Shown here one piece after another: positions 11,901 through 26,000 of a stretch of DNA of 64,000 nucleotides. This DNA comes from Strix aluco (lineage: Eukaryota > Chordata > Aves > Strigiformes > Strigidae). A program made the translations under genes and the position numbers. A model generated the notes under the pieces. The model was not told the DNA's origin, made no database searches, and worked only from the letters and a program-made list of their open reading frames with translations. The stretch spans positions 47,701,330 through 47,765,329 of the forward strand of contig NC_133935.1 in assembly GCF_031877795.1 (NCBI RefSeq), written 5' to 3'. Within the stretch, counting starts at the first letter, position 1; every line of letters begins with the position of its first letter.

Positions 11901-12691
11901 TAGACTCGCCCATTGCATTTATCAGTTTTAGACATTTCCCTCCCCACTTCCATAGTTTCAATTTAACATAATTTTTGACAAAAACATTTTGCAAGTACAC
12001 TTCAAAGTGAACTAGATGCTCCAAAAATACTGAAACTAACTTGCTTAGTATCTCTGAACTAAAGTGTTGATTACCTAAGTTCTAATGCCTTTATGTATTC
12101 TATGCCACATTAAATGAACTGCCAAGAAGCACAATGCTCAGTAGTGAACAAAAGCATGATGCTTTACAGTAATTTCCTGGACAGGAAATGAAAGGCTATA
12201 AATGCGCTGAGCTGTGGACTTTCACCACATAAGACGACTCTTATTAACTGATGAGAGATAACAACACATTGACGATATTAAAAACAAAATCTATACCGAT
12301 TCCGCTCTCCAGTGTTTGTTTATAACCGGTGAGAGAAGTTTAATCGGGTCTCAAATTATTGTAACAACTTGATTTATCTGTTAAAGCCTTTTTATATTAC
12401 TTGTATTTGCTTTAGATGGTACAAATAACATTTGTAAAAGTAAACTGCTCCAGAAGAAAAGAAAGCTCTGCCATATCCCACACAACAACAGCCTAGAGAT
12501 GAAGAGCATGTTCCCTTCTGTAATAAACAAGTATTCCCTGTGCTCTTCATTACTCACAAAATATATAACAACCAAGGAACTAACCATTGTTAGCTATCCC
12601 CTTCTATCTTATGTTCTTATATCAACAACCAGACAACTAGACTTTTTTCTCTAAATATGATTTAATTAAAAACACTAAATCAGCTTTGATT
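8988..12691. other. Intergenic between TBC1D15 and the LTR, no gene seen
   Basis: AT-rich unique sequence with no recognisable coding or RNA feature. A short patch at about 12,225-12,365 has more CpG than its surroundings and is raised separately as a possible conserved element. Confidence 0.5.
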
Positions 12692-12697
12692 TTTATT
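12692..12697 (-). terminator. Candidate TBC1D15 polyadenylation signal
   Basis: AATAAA on the minus strand about 1.14 kb past the stop codon, followed by GTGTTTTTAATT and later GTTGTCTGGTTGTTG, which fit downstream GT/T-rich elements. A competing AATAAA lies at 13,130-13,135. Confidence 0.35.
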
Positions 12698-13181
12698 TTA
12701 TATATGTACAATAGTTACCAAATAATGAATACACTGAATCAGTTATGTTAAATTTCACATAATGTCAAGGACATCAGCATGGCATGGAATAAATTCACAC
12801 TGCCTTTTATGTATACAAAAAAATGCATTGATGTTAATTGTGATTACTATTTTGGTTTGTGGTTTGTTTTTTTTTTTTATAACCTGCTTATTAGTTCTCC
12901 AAATAATCTTGGCATAAAAACAGTGTAAGTAGTTAATTGATCTGTTAATATATTAGCAAAGATAAACATTAGTAAAGTTTGCAAGAAATCAATTGCAAAA
13001 TTACCTCAAGTGTAGGACTGAATATATTCACATGCAAGTTACCTTCTGTTAGAAAAGTTTTGAAAAAGAGCCCAAGTTGGAGCTGTGCATTAATTTGGTC
13101 AAACTGATTCATACGAATGAACAGTCAAATTTATTCAGATATTGAAAATATGACTATCCTTTTTAGTATTCACAAACATTT

Positions 13182-13220
13182 GTGTATATAGTGTGTGTAT
13201 GTGTGTAAATATTTATATAT
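13182..13220. repeat. TG/TA-rich simple sequence
   Basis: Imperfect GTGTGT and TATATA runs within the probable TBC1D15 3' UTR; a small degenerate microsatellite. Confidence 0.6.
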
Positions 13221-13834
13221 AAAGTGAAGGTATGTTAATGTAAAAATATACTGTTCATCCGCTCCCAGTTACACAAAATTCAGTATTTGGACATTAAACT
13301 GTGTTAAGTATAAATGTCCATTTCAAATCTACATTCAACCAGCAACAAATACTTAGAAGTATTTTTGTAAACATTTGAGATAGAGAAACCCATTCATTTA
13401 CAAAACAATCCTTCTTTAACACATCAGCATCTCTTCAGCTTGAAAATTTTGTACAGCAGCTTCAGCTGGCCTGTTGTGAATCTGCTCAAATCAAAGAGCT
13501 CACACTGTCTTAGATCAGTATGTGTGAAAGCTCAGCAACTGCATAGTTTTCAAATTCATTCTTAATCACCATCCATTTCCAGTTCACCAGCAAAAAGAAA
13601 ATGCACTTGGCTACAAAAATATTAAGGAATGTTATTGAAAACAAAAGGCTATTTTGGTAGAAGAAACTACAAAAATAGTTGAGTCATGTTGTAAAGCTTT
13701 AATGCAAGAGCATTACAGTACAGATTTTCTTTCCAACCTTAAAGCTTAATCAACACCGAATTTAAATATCCATCTCTCAAGTGCTTGAAAAAACGTGCTC
13801 AGTAAAAGTCTTTCTTCAATTTAACCAACTGTAA

Positions 13835-14041
13835 TTACGCAGGTGTCAAGCTCTGCGTTTCAGACATCTGTTGAGTGCTGTCTCTTGTTCCATTGGCAGC
13901 AGTTACAGGTGTTGAGATACTCTGGTATGACGACGTAGGACAACTCAACGCAGCTCCACTTTCATCCTCTCCAGTATCTGAATCTGGTGTTACAGAACTG
14001 CTTTCTATCCCCAGGATCTCACTAACTGCTTGAGGCAATTC
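13835..14041 (-). CDS. TBC1D15: TBC1D15 coding exon 17 and stop
   Basis: This exon has 207 nt including the stop codon. It begins ELPQAVSEILGIESSS, contains the acidic TPDSDTGEDES stretch and ends SLTPA. The Ser/Thr-rich tail is predicted to be disordered. It diverges more from human than the rest of the protein does, but the DSDTGEDE core and the LTPA terminus are kept. Confidence 0.95.
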   Translation of the reverse strand, partial: ELPQAVSEILGIESSSVTPDSDTGEDESGAALSCPTSSYQSISTPVTAANGTRDSTQQMSETQSLTPA

Positions 14042-17000
14042 CTAGAAAGGAGGAAGGGAAAAATATAAACATTAAAAATCACTGTAATTAAATGGAAAAA
14101 GTCAACAAAAAGGTCATCCGTGTCCCGTCCCCGTCATAAACTGACCTCCGCCCCACTCCCGCAAGTAATTTTTCATTTGAATTTAGCTATACTGAAAGCA
14201 TCTCTCAGCATCAGTTCCATTAAAGTTACTTTTTTCTGTATCTGCTTTTCAAAAAGACGGCAGAGAGGACAGGCTAAGGATTCAATTCCTGATTAACAAT
14301 ATAATTCTCATTACAAAAATAAAAGTCTGAACAACTACTACAATTACACTTCGTGCTATTGAAATTAGTTTTATTGAATGAACCATCAGTTTCTGCCTAA
14401 GTCCGGTATGCTTTCAGTGCAGTGCACCTTTCACCTCATCTTCCTCAAGCACACTGAACATCAAATTACTTGTACTGAGGTTATTTAGTAAGAGTTAAGA
14501 AATCATGACCAAAAGGCACAATCCAGCTTTCCCCCAGTGAACAATATTACCCTATAAAATTAATCACTCTTGCTTATAGACTTTTAGAAAATAGGTGCTG
14601 TCTAGATACAGCACATCCTTCATCATAGCCAGGCATTTAGTCAACTATTTCACAAGTCATACATGTACAATTACAGCCAACTGCATACTTTTACTGTCTA
14701 TAAATGCTCACGGTAGATATATTCAAAATATCTTTACCTTGCAATTCATCATCTGCATAGAAATTGCTTCTGCTTTGCAGAGTATATATTCCACGTCAAT
14801 TTTCATAGACAGTTCATTGATATGCTGAAAATATATTCACAAAGAATAGTAAGTGTGATAAATGGTAAATACACTTTATTGTAAAATACTGTACTGCACT
14901 GCTAATAAGTACCACCTTATAAGCTTGACCCTTAAGCTATGAAGTGCTAAACATACTCTTATTTGCTTTGGCAAATGGGTACTGAAAGATGTAGTATGCA
15001 ACAGCTGCTTTTCACCAGTACCCAAGATCTGCAAGAGGAATCCATGGTACTTCTAAATGTGACAAACTACCTAGCCCTCCTAGGTACTCCCAGCTCACAT
15101 TTTCAAAGAGATAACAAGTAAGATTACAGAAGAAAAAGCAAAAATTAAGATTAAACACAGTAAGTGGTAGTCTAAAGGGGAGAACAGTTTTCCATTGGAT
15201 AATGATATTATCACTAAACAGACACCAAATAAACCATTTTGAAAGCACGGAGGACAGACATTCAGTTCACGTTTAACCCTTCACAAGACAGTACACACCT
15301 CTTCCTCCCCTCCCCCCCCATGAAATACAAACATATTGCATTAACTCAAAAACGTTAGCTAGTATTTAGATAATGCATAAGAATTTAGTACCTTTAATAT
15401 TTCATTAAAGCCATAGTGTTTGTCCATTATTTGTTGTTTTTCAGATTCTAAGATAGCACAGCAAAGGAGAAGATGAAAATTCTGGCAAGGCAATTCTGTC
15501 CACATGACCTGTTAAAATAGGAAAACCACTTCTGAAATGCTTATGCTTTTCCTCTGAAAAGAAAGGACATTCTTGGAAAGTAAGACCTCAACCCGAGCGG
15601 CTTATCTAATAATAAAGTATTTTTGAAGGCAACTAAGTATTTGTACAATTATTTGCAATTTTTCTTTTAGCCAACTAGTGACAGATGCAAGTATGAGTCA
15701 CCAAATGCCCAGCTGGTTCTTTAAGACTTCTGTGTCTACCAGGCTGTCCGCTATCATGCTATTAAGCTGCCTGAGCTTGCCGTCTTGTGAATGTGTGTGT
15801 TCTGCCTCAGCTCATGTGAAATTCTCCTACTCAAAATTACTAACTACGCAGAAGTAATTAAAACTGACAAATTATTTGTGTGGCTTAGTGTGTCTGCATT
15901 AAGTGTGAATTGGTAGAAGTATGTCATGTTCAGCAATCCCTCTAAAAGGTTCTAACAGTTATAAATAAGGTGATAAAGTTGTTCCCAGTCCCCCCACTAC
16001 AAAAGCCCAAAGACGTGTGCATGTAGGTGTTGGGGTGGGTGGGTATTACTTTCTGACTGAAGACACGTTGGCTTTTGATCCCACAGAGGTCACAGATAAT
16101 CATTCTCAAGTTCACTGGGACCAAAATGTGCAATCTCAGCATTAATAACCTATTTTAGCATGTTCAAATCTTAAAAAAAAAAAAGGTATTTGAAGAGAAT
16201 GTGTGTGGTGGGCAGAAAGCTGGAGAACAGTTTTGACAACAAAAAAAAAGAAAAAAATTGTTTGCATTAATTACTCTGACAAACAGACAAAGGGATTTAA
16301 ATCAATGGATTTAAATCAATGGGTTTACTCTCAAAAAAGGGAAAAAAAAGCAGGCTCATCAAGATTGTGTCTTAATTACTACAATTTTCTTGCTTCATTA
16401 TTCATAGTACACACCCTTGAAGCTCAACAAGAGCTTACTTATACTTGAACATTTATCACTAGTGCATCTAGCCCGTAAACAGAATTGCATAAATCTAAAA
16501 GATAGCCAAACCAAGTTCACCTAAAACAAAGTGCAATTAATCTTGAATGTTTCAATTAAGATTCAATTCACTCAGTCCAGAATTAAAATTTTTATCTTTT
16601 TCAGGTATCCAGTACTCTGTTAAAGCACTCTCTCACTCCAGAAAGAGACCTGGAATGTAAATAGGCTGATAAACAATAACAATCACATGAAAATGTCCAT
16701 AGTCTACCAAGTACAGTCTGTCTACATACTACCTTTTTTTTTTTTTTTACTCCTACTTCATAAAAAGGAAGCTGTACATGGATTTGGTTCAACACCAAGC
16801 TTGCACATAAAGAGAGCAAACTACTGCTTACACATTTCCAGTACACCCAAATTCTCATGGTATGCATACTCTGAACTATCTACAACAATAACTAATGAAG
16901 TACATCAGACAAGAGGCTGCCTCTTGGCATTACATCTACTCCAGAACATAGATGAGGAAACATGACAATGCAGGATATAGGGGTAACTGAACCAAAATAT

Positions 17001-20000
17001 AGATTAGCTTTTTACAGGCATTAACAGAATATTTAACTTTCATATCTACAATTTAATGCTATCGTACTGGAATATCTACTTTAAGTAGTATTTGCTTCAA
17101 GCTGTAACTTCAGTGGAAGCTGGATCTAGCTTCAAGAGTGGAAAAAACCCCAGAAATATCAACAAGGATGTTTACAGACATTCTCTCCTCTCTGAGGAAA
17201 ATCAGCAGCTGTCACTAGCTAATACCAGCTGCAAAAAAATCCATACTTCTTGTTAACATTTTTGATACACCTTTCAAAGTCTGGAGCAGAGCATGCACTT
17301 AAGCTTATGTATGTAAAAGCAGCATCACGAAGTGCTTGGAAAAGGATTAAAGAAAAACAGCATTTAAATTAAGAATATAAAAATATACCACTTAAGTGCG
17401 ATAACTCTTTTCCTCCTATTTCTTTCTGATAAAGCTATGCAAGTAAGGACTCATTTGTTCTAGTGCTACCTCAGCATCCATTAATATTTGTAACCAATAC
17501 TAGCATATATGTAATTTATCACTAGGTCATTCTGGTTTTACTACGTGAGTTGTACTAGCATAACCCTGGAGGTAACTGTATATTAGCTGTGCAATTCTGT
17601 AACAGGATTTTTCTTCTGGGATTCTTTTCTACCCAGTCTTCCTACACCATCTTGAGAATGAAGCGGCTCACTGTGCAAAGGAAAGATTAAAAGCTGGCTG
17701 AAATTACTAGGTAATACTGTCTGTCCCTCCAGTGTGAAGGAGGGACTGAACTGCTCTCAATTTTGGGACCTCTAAGCAGTGGCTCAGTGTGCTGTCCATC
17801 TGGGTTGAATTTGAGAGACAGTGCTAAGATGTACTGCAAATAATCCCGCTCACAGACAGAACAGTTTAACCTGCATTCATATTTCTGTGGAAAGGATAGC
17901 ATTGCAAATAACTGCCATCACATCATTTGTCTCAACTTATCCACTGAAGGTAGAATGCCACCCCTCTAGCGCATGCACTGCCTCACACATGCTGCTGTAC
18001 CATAACCACCCACATTTTCTACCACAATTTGATTATTACGGCTCTTGCTCAGTAAGTGGGAGGGCTTGGTTTTAGCCTCTACTGCAGCTGATGAGGATTG
18101 GTATCTCCCATCTCTAAAGTGAATGTCTGATAACCAGACTAGTGAAGAATCTTCTTCATTCCTTTTCTTGAAACACTGGAAGACATGAAGCCAGTGGGAA
18201 CAAGGAAAAAGTATCTGATGCTACCTTAATGATTCAGGCAACTCAGAGGACAGAAATGGAGATACAAAAGAACACGCTGAAATTCATAGATTAGACAGAA
18301 AAAGCCCCAGAAGTCCTGGAAATTAGGACTGGAATCTCAGATGGCACCTCCCCTTCCTCCCATTCCACCCTCTGCAAGTGAATACATCACAGGGTAACAT
18401 CGCCTTCAAATGGGTTCCCTCAATTCACATGCTATTACAAAACAGTACATGAATTTTGGTCAGACTGAAATTTTTGCTCAGACTGAAATACCCTGAAAGC
18501 AGTTCATTTCTCTCTGCTGATTACAACTGGGAAAACGGTCTGCTGTGCCTATAACTTGCCTTTGTAAATCCCACATATACACTCCACTGATGCCAATGAA
18601 ACTGCATAGCTATGAACAGGAAAAGAAGAAAACAAAAACAAACACTGTTGTAAACTGGACCTCAGCTGTGACAAAGGTGACACTAGCTTTCACATAAAAA
18701 CATAGGGCCTTAATTTTAAAAAGGAAAACAGGATATCCCCTTTTCCATTCCATATCTCCTTGCAAAGAAATTGAATACCTGCAATAAACATACATTATGA
18801 TGTGCTAGAAGGAACCTATAAGACTATCATATATCAATAGGTTTCCATCATCTTCGTAAGACAGAAAAAATATACTTAAGACTTAGAAATACAGTGTTTC
18901 TTTTCTGTATGCACGCACATACACACATTAAAGCAGAGATGATAAAAACCACGCTAACTTGGGACTATAAACTATAAATAAAAATACTGTTGTCATCAAT
19001 TTAAAAAGAAAAATTAGTCTTTAAAAAATACTGAGAAGACAACATAACACTAAGGGGGGAAAACAAGATGGGTGATTTTTTTTCCCCTACAAAATCATTA
19101 TCATTTATACCTTGGAATAAGAGAATTCTTTTGGTTTTATACATTTTGGTTCCCTTATTTATGAATGTTATTCATAAACTTTTTAGTCCTCTTCAGTTAA
19201 AATATCTCCTCAATACACTGTGATAGCAAATTCCACCAACTGATGATAAAAAGCTAAAAAATATTTACTTTAGACAGTTTTACATACTGGTCCTCCTCTT
19301 TATGTGACTCCTTTTTCATTAGTGGAAAAAGTGAATAAAAGCATCAACATTACTTTTCATTATACCAGAAACAGCATTATTTTTCATTACAGTAGAAATT
19401 TTATGCATCTCAGACCCGTTCTTTTCATTACCCTTCTGTTCCCCAGCACTATACATAATGTTATCTCCTAGAAAATACTCCTTCTAGTCATCTGAACATT
19501 TATCCTCGTTTGGGAGTTTTCAGTGGATACTGTGCTGTTGTTAAATGCATCTTAGAGAATAAACCTGTACTGGTGACACAGGTCTCAAGTCTTCTTGAAT
19601 TGAAGAATTAAAGTGTTCAACAAAAACTTGAGTTCATCTTAATTACTCCATCTAATCCCAAAATCACCTAAATCAAAAAGATCTCATTAACCTGGACTTA
19701 TCAGAACCTTCACATTTTGATGTTTTACATTATGTTATTTGGCATCATGAGGCCTTACCACCAAAATTAACTGGATCTTCTGACATCATCCTCTTTATGG
19801 TTTTGGCTAACACAAAAACTATCCTGCCAGTGCTTCATTCCACTTAATCTATAAAGTACTACCAACATCAAGGAACTGATCAGGCACACAGACAAATGGT
19901 ATTTCTTCTAGCATAAGCTCTTTTCCGTTAAAAGTTAACTGATACTCTCCACTTCCTACTTTCACTTAACAGCCTCATCTGAAGGATCCTGTCCAAACCT

Positions 20001-23000
20001 TTTTGAAAAAGCCAATTTATCCCCACCAACTCTTGTAAGTAAGTATTTTTTCATTAACTTCCCAAGTTGTTGTTTTGGCTATAAAGATATAACACATGCT
20101 AATATGTCCTCACCTCACTGCACTGAATCAGTTAAAAAAAAAAAAATCTATTAGAGTATTAATCACTTTGCAGAATGATCCATGCTTTTTGTTCTAAAGT
20201 CCAAAGACTGCTGGAGTTTGTGTGATGAAATGTCTTCTTACCTCCCAGAGTCGAAGAATATCTTGAAAGCTAAATTCCCTTTTAAATCTGATAAGAAGCC
20301 ATCGGAAGCAAAAATAAAGGTAGCCTGAGTCTTGAGATTCTAGGAATAAGAGTGTTACATTTCATAAACACCAAACTTGGTCAAGACAATGGGGGGGGTG
20401 GAGGGAACAACAACCCACACTTTACAGCTACACAGTCATACCATTGATTTTTAAGATGGTAGCCCCTTTTCAGAATCAAAGGTATTTGCCAGAGGATGGC
20501 ATATTTTTAAAATCAGCAACAAGATGACCCTGTTTTTCAATAGGCATGGAGGAATTATTGAAATCTTTTAGGCATTACTAATTAGAAATTAAGTTTAAAG
20601 ACTCATAAGGATATCAATGCACACAGAATGCAGCAAGTTCTTTTAGTTATTGTGCATGAATAATACACCTACCTAAATAACTGCAAAATCCACTGTCTAG
20701 TAAACGAAGCAAAGTACTCAGCTGAATTAGTTGTGTCTTCATACCCTGCATCTGTTCTTCAAAATTCTGATGCTAGATGGAATAAAATATTAGCACGGTC
20801 ATTTTTATTAACACAATTATAATTTTGAGATTTACAGCTATTTTTAATTTTTAAAAAAAGTTCTGTTATTGCTACAGTGGTTCTCATCTTTTTAGGTATT
20901 TAACATATGGATGGATATTTAACTGTACTTCTATCTAATGAAATGTCTGCCTTTTACTGAAAAGTTTAACTAAAGCAGTGAACTGTGTATGTATGTAATA
21001 TGTAATATTTATATGTAATTGTAATATGTAATATATATGTATGTAATACAGAGCCTATGCTCTGTACCTCCAAGCAGCACCACTGCACTCAAAGCAGGAC
21101 GACAACTTTTTTTGTATTCTCATACCAGTCACATTGTTTTGCCACATGCACAATTCATAAAAGCTTCAATTTGTGGAAAGTCTAAATTGCATTTAACAAA
21201 TCCCAAAAGGTAAGTATGACAGGGAACCATTATCATGAACAAAATCCTGCTAGAGGACTCCCAATTAATACAGATTTGTCTGTGATGGCTCTAAGTTACT
21301 TCAGAATCTCCAAAAAGCTGAATTTGTCTGTACTGCACAGTAATAGTATCACAAACCCACCATAACCTGTATCAATCAGAAAAAACATATTGACTTCAAA
21401 CATAAGATGATTGCTTCAAAAGAATTCAAAAAAACCCGATGAAATTTATAAATTAAAATTAATCCCAAATGCTATCCATAGCTTATCTGTTTACATGGGT
21501 TAAAAAAGCCTTATTTTACCATTTGATCCATGTATGATACAAAGCACCAAAAGGCATCTACTTCATTCTCCATAACATACAAGAGAGGTGAAAGCAAGTC
21601 ACTCATTCCCTGGACATAACCTTGATAGAGAAAAAGGGGAAAAAAAAGTCAAATAGGAATTTAAACTCAGCAGTTACACAGTACTTTTTCAAGTATGTTG
21701 AATGACCGAGTGAAACAAATGTTTGCATTCCAAGTTTGTGCAGATACTATCATTTTCCAACTCAACCACCAGTAAAGGCATTTTTGTATTAATAATAACC
21801 AACATCCAGCAGATCTAACAAGATTTAACAGCAGTTTCTGCCAGTCTAAAAAGAACATAAAACAAATGTGTTGTTTTTGTAGTTGTTAAAATACGTGCAA
21901 ACTGAGCTGGCACCAGAATAAATTTTTAGTAAAAAAAGTTCCAATTTAGAGCTCAGAAGCATGTATTGATATTTTTTAAATGATTAAATATATAAACTTG
22001 CACCATCACAAATACAGACTCATATTTATTTTCCTCTCCACCTGTAAGTGGTTGCTTTCTTCCATACTTTAAAATCTTTTAACGTCTTCCCACTCCCCCC
22101 TCGCCAACTGAAGATTTTCTTTTCAAATAGATTTGAAGAGATGTTGAGTTTCAATTCCAGGAAAACATATGGTGCAATAGCTTTTACAAAGAAAATTTCA
22201 CACTTAACGTTTCTTTTTTCCGGCACTGAATATCCTTTAAGGATTCCTCTATTTAGGGAAGTAGAGACTGTTCTGCTTGGATGGTATTTTAAATACTTTA
22301 AAGCCTAAGACCACCTATGTAAGCAAGCAGCCAACAACAACAAAGACTACTACCTATCAAACTACAGAAGGCTATTAACAACAAAGTATTGCTTATGAGA
22401 AGCATGAAAGAAACACGTATCTAGACCTGATTCAGGAAACTGCCTTTAGGTTTCTGTGCCCAGAAACGGTGAATCAAGTTCATATGCCCTAAAAAGTACT
22501 CACATGCCTTATAAGAAAAGCTTACATTTAACTGGAGAATAAAACAGCCATTTTTAGAGCATATCATTTTTACAAATAGCTAGAAAATTTAGTGGTATAC
22601 AAAACATTTTCAAGAGTTTATAGCTTTCTAATGCTTCTTCCAGCTTCCTCATTTGTAATTAACAGCCCAATTAAGAAGAATAGAGGACAAGGATTTTTAG
22701 AGCCCTTCTTCCCAACTCTTCCAACTACCTTACCACGGATGCTCAAATCAGCCTATCTACCTCCCTAAGTAAGGGAGAACATGATTTATGTGTACGTCTA
22801 TCATCAGTTATTGGTTTGACATGACATTCCTCAGACTCAAGCTTGGCTGATTCCATTTCTTAATGATGTAATTGTAACTGAATAACTGAAAAAGAGGATT
22901 GGAGTCAATGACTGAAAATATAGAGCCTGCTTCTTATCAGAAGAAAAACAGAACAAGGAACAGAAAATGGGTAAATATTTAAAAGGTCAAAAGAAAAAAT

Positions 23001-26000
23001 TATTCCCTAAACATTTAATACTATAGCCAATTTAAAATACATCCTGAGAAAGTTCTGTTCAAGACAGTTTAAAAGTCTCTTAAAGAATAAAACCAGTCTC
23101 ATTAATGCAGACTTGAGGAATTCATTCAGAAAAATGTTGTATTAACAGCTGTTCTGTCCCCTCCCCTGTCCAGCAGTTTGTGGCATTATTCAGACCTCTA
23201 CACAGCTGCTGACGAAGGATTAAGAGCAGTTTTGTACCAATATCTAAGTAGCTTAGGAGCCTTACACAGATACAATATCAAATGTACTATATTTCCATTA
23301 TTCTTGCTTGTTTATAAAACAGAACTTACCCACTGCATACATTTAAGCCATCTAAACAATGTTTTTAATAGAGTGGGTGGTGAATGTGCTTTAACTTCGC
23401 TTATATGTCACTGTGCATTAATGAGGATTGAAGGTGGAAAGATGTGAAACAGACCTACATGTTTAAACAGTCTCTACCAGTTTTAGTTTTTCCCTTGTTT
23501 TTCAAGCCAAAGATCAAGTCTCTCTAGAGACTTGACAGAAAGAACAAAAGCTGGCAAGTACTCCAACTCTGCAGCAAGTTTACCAGTGATTAAAGATTCA
23601 TTCCTACTTTTTGCCTTCAAAATCTGGCACAAAGTGGGCTTTTAGAATCCCAACACTTTTCTGAGACTAAATACAAAAAAACCCACCCAAGTAGACAACA
23701 GCCAAATGTCATGCCAGGGGTGGAGGGAGGAACCAGCTAGAATTATCTTTTCCCTCCATCTCTTCCAATGCAATTAACAAAAGCAATGGCTTAGACATCT
23801 CATATACACTGTGATTAACACAAGACATTATACGCTCTTCCTTCTGCAACAGATGCATACACTAAAGTGTAATTTTTGACAGACTGTTAAGTGTACTCCT
23901 CAAGAACCAGCTTTTAAAGTATTCATAAGAACACTCATGTTTACAAACAGCTGGTTCAGCATGCTGAACTTTAATTACAGCAGTGGCAGCTGGTTTATCA
24001 TTTTTATTGATATATCAGTCTTAAAAATGGATATTACACTCAAGTTCCAAAGACCTAAACCCATTTAAAACTCCGAAAAGTAAACTTGCATTAATTCTAA
24101 AAAAAAAAAAACAAAAACTCACCCAAAAACCCCAAACAAACCCAACAACAACAAAAAAACCAATCAAAAACACAACAGTAAGGCTATGGTGAAGACAAAG
24201 TGCCACTTCATTCCCAATCCCACCTCAGCTGACGAATTCAGATGCCTGTGATAATCATCAGATAGAAGAGAGGAAGAAATAGGATGAGAAAGTGAACAAA
24301 GTTATCTACATTATTAAAATATAAATCTTGACATTTACAAAAAGCATTGTAATCAATACAAGTTCAGGTGTATTAACAGGCTTTAACACAAACAAAGCCA
24401 CATATCAGAAACTTAAAAGGTTTTTACATTCAGAGGAACACAACTTACCTAAGTCAAAGTCATACATGCAATAGGTCATCAAAATATCATGAAGTAAAAT
24501 CAATCCTGGATTATCTTCACCTTCGTAGAATTTATTTGTTCTATCTGTCCTGTTTACATCTTTTTCTAAGAAAACAGTCCAGATTTAAAAACATTTTCAA
24601 AACAAGTTCTACAAAGCCAGCATCAAATGAATTCAGAGTGTTTAAGCTGCTTTTTTCCTCAAACACTGTCACAAAGCTTTGAAGTGCTTAAGACAACTGC
24701 ATAACTGAATGTCATTTCAAAATGAATAATATTTTAAAAGAAAGAAAATCCTTCCTGTCTGCAATAAAAGGATTTGTGTATAGACAGATTTCAAAGCTTT
24801 TTGCCTTATTTTTTGTTAATACTTTTTATGGAAAAATTCCTGATTATAATTCAGTGAAAATGTTTTAACACTTACAGGGATTAAGAACAATTTTATGTGA
24901 GTCAGCTATGCAATGCCGTTTATACTTATGCAATGCAGCATAAGCCATAGTAGGAGAGTTACCACATGATCAGCTCAAAGACACTGTTGTAGTTCACAGC
25001 AGCATGCTTATAAATTCAGTTTAACAAGTTCCTGTAACTCATAGTGAGCTGAAACTGCCTGTTTCAACACGCAGTTTTCATGCCTCAAACACACCAAGCA
25101 CACAGTATACTGTTTAATAATGTGAAATTCAAGATTGATGTATTGAAATAAGTAAAATTTTGAGTGCACTTCAATAAAAGGAGTATTTTGTAGTTTTGGA
25201 CCTATTTGCAACATAAACCTAATATTGCCATTTACATTTTAAACACTTAAAAAGGAATAGAACTGCTTCAACAGAGACAAAACTTCAGCCTCTTCTGAAC
25301 TCCGAGTATTTTTTTCTTCCTGTTAACACACATACTCTCTAAAAAGGAAGTTTACTAATCTACTAAAATTAAACTTTCTTAAACCTTTCAGCTTGCCTGT
25401 TGAATAACTGGCTGAAATAAGTTTAGTCCATATTGCAGAATAACACAAAAATCTTATCCTGTCTCCTGAAATAACTTTAGCAAACCCAAACATTGGTGCC
25501 CGAATCTCACTACCAAAGAGATACAGGATACAAAGGATACAAACTGCTAATAGCAGAACTTGATGAAATTTTTAAAAGTAGGTATAAAAACCCTCAAGTC
25601 AGAATGCACATATACAAATCCCTGTAAGAAATTTTAAAATATAAACAGAACACATTTTCAGATTTTTATTCTACATCACTATTTTAATGACACTCCCAGT
25701 GAAATTACATAATGAAATAAAGAGCCTTTTGGTATTAAGTAAAGGAAGTTAAATCCAGCCATTCTGTAACACTAACACATAAAGCTCTGAATTATTACTC
25801 TGGTTAAGAGAGTTTTAGTATTGAGTATATAACAAAGTTTAGACACCTCTGAAAACAGCAACATGTTCTTAGTGATTCTTCACGTAGGTTACTCAAAAGG
25901 TTACATTTTTTCAACTTCATACTGAATTGTAAAAGTGTGTGAATTTGTACACTTAGGTATGTTTCTAAATCTAAACTTACCTATAAGACTCCGGTAATCT

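Larger units (their letters stand above)
12692..13834 (-). other. Probable TBC1D15 3' UTR
   Basis: This is AT-rich non-coding sequence directly after the stop codon. Two AATAAA signals lie on the minus strand, at 13,130-13,135 and 12,692-12,697. The second looks stronger because T- and GT-rich sequence follows it at lower coordinates, as cleavage sites usually require. The end is inferred; transcript data were not available. A TG/TA-rich patch lies inside it (13,182-13,220). Confidence 0.45.
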
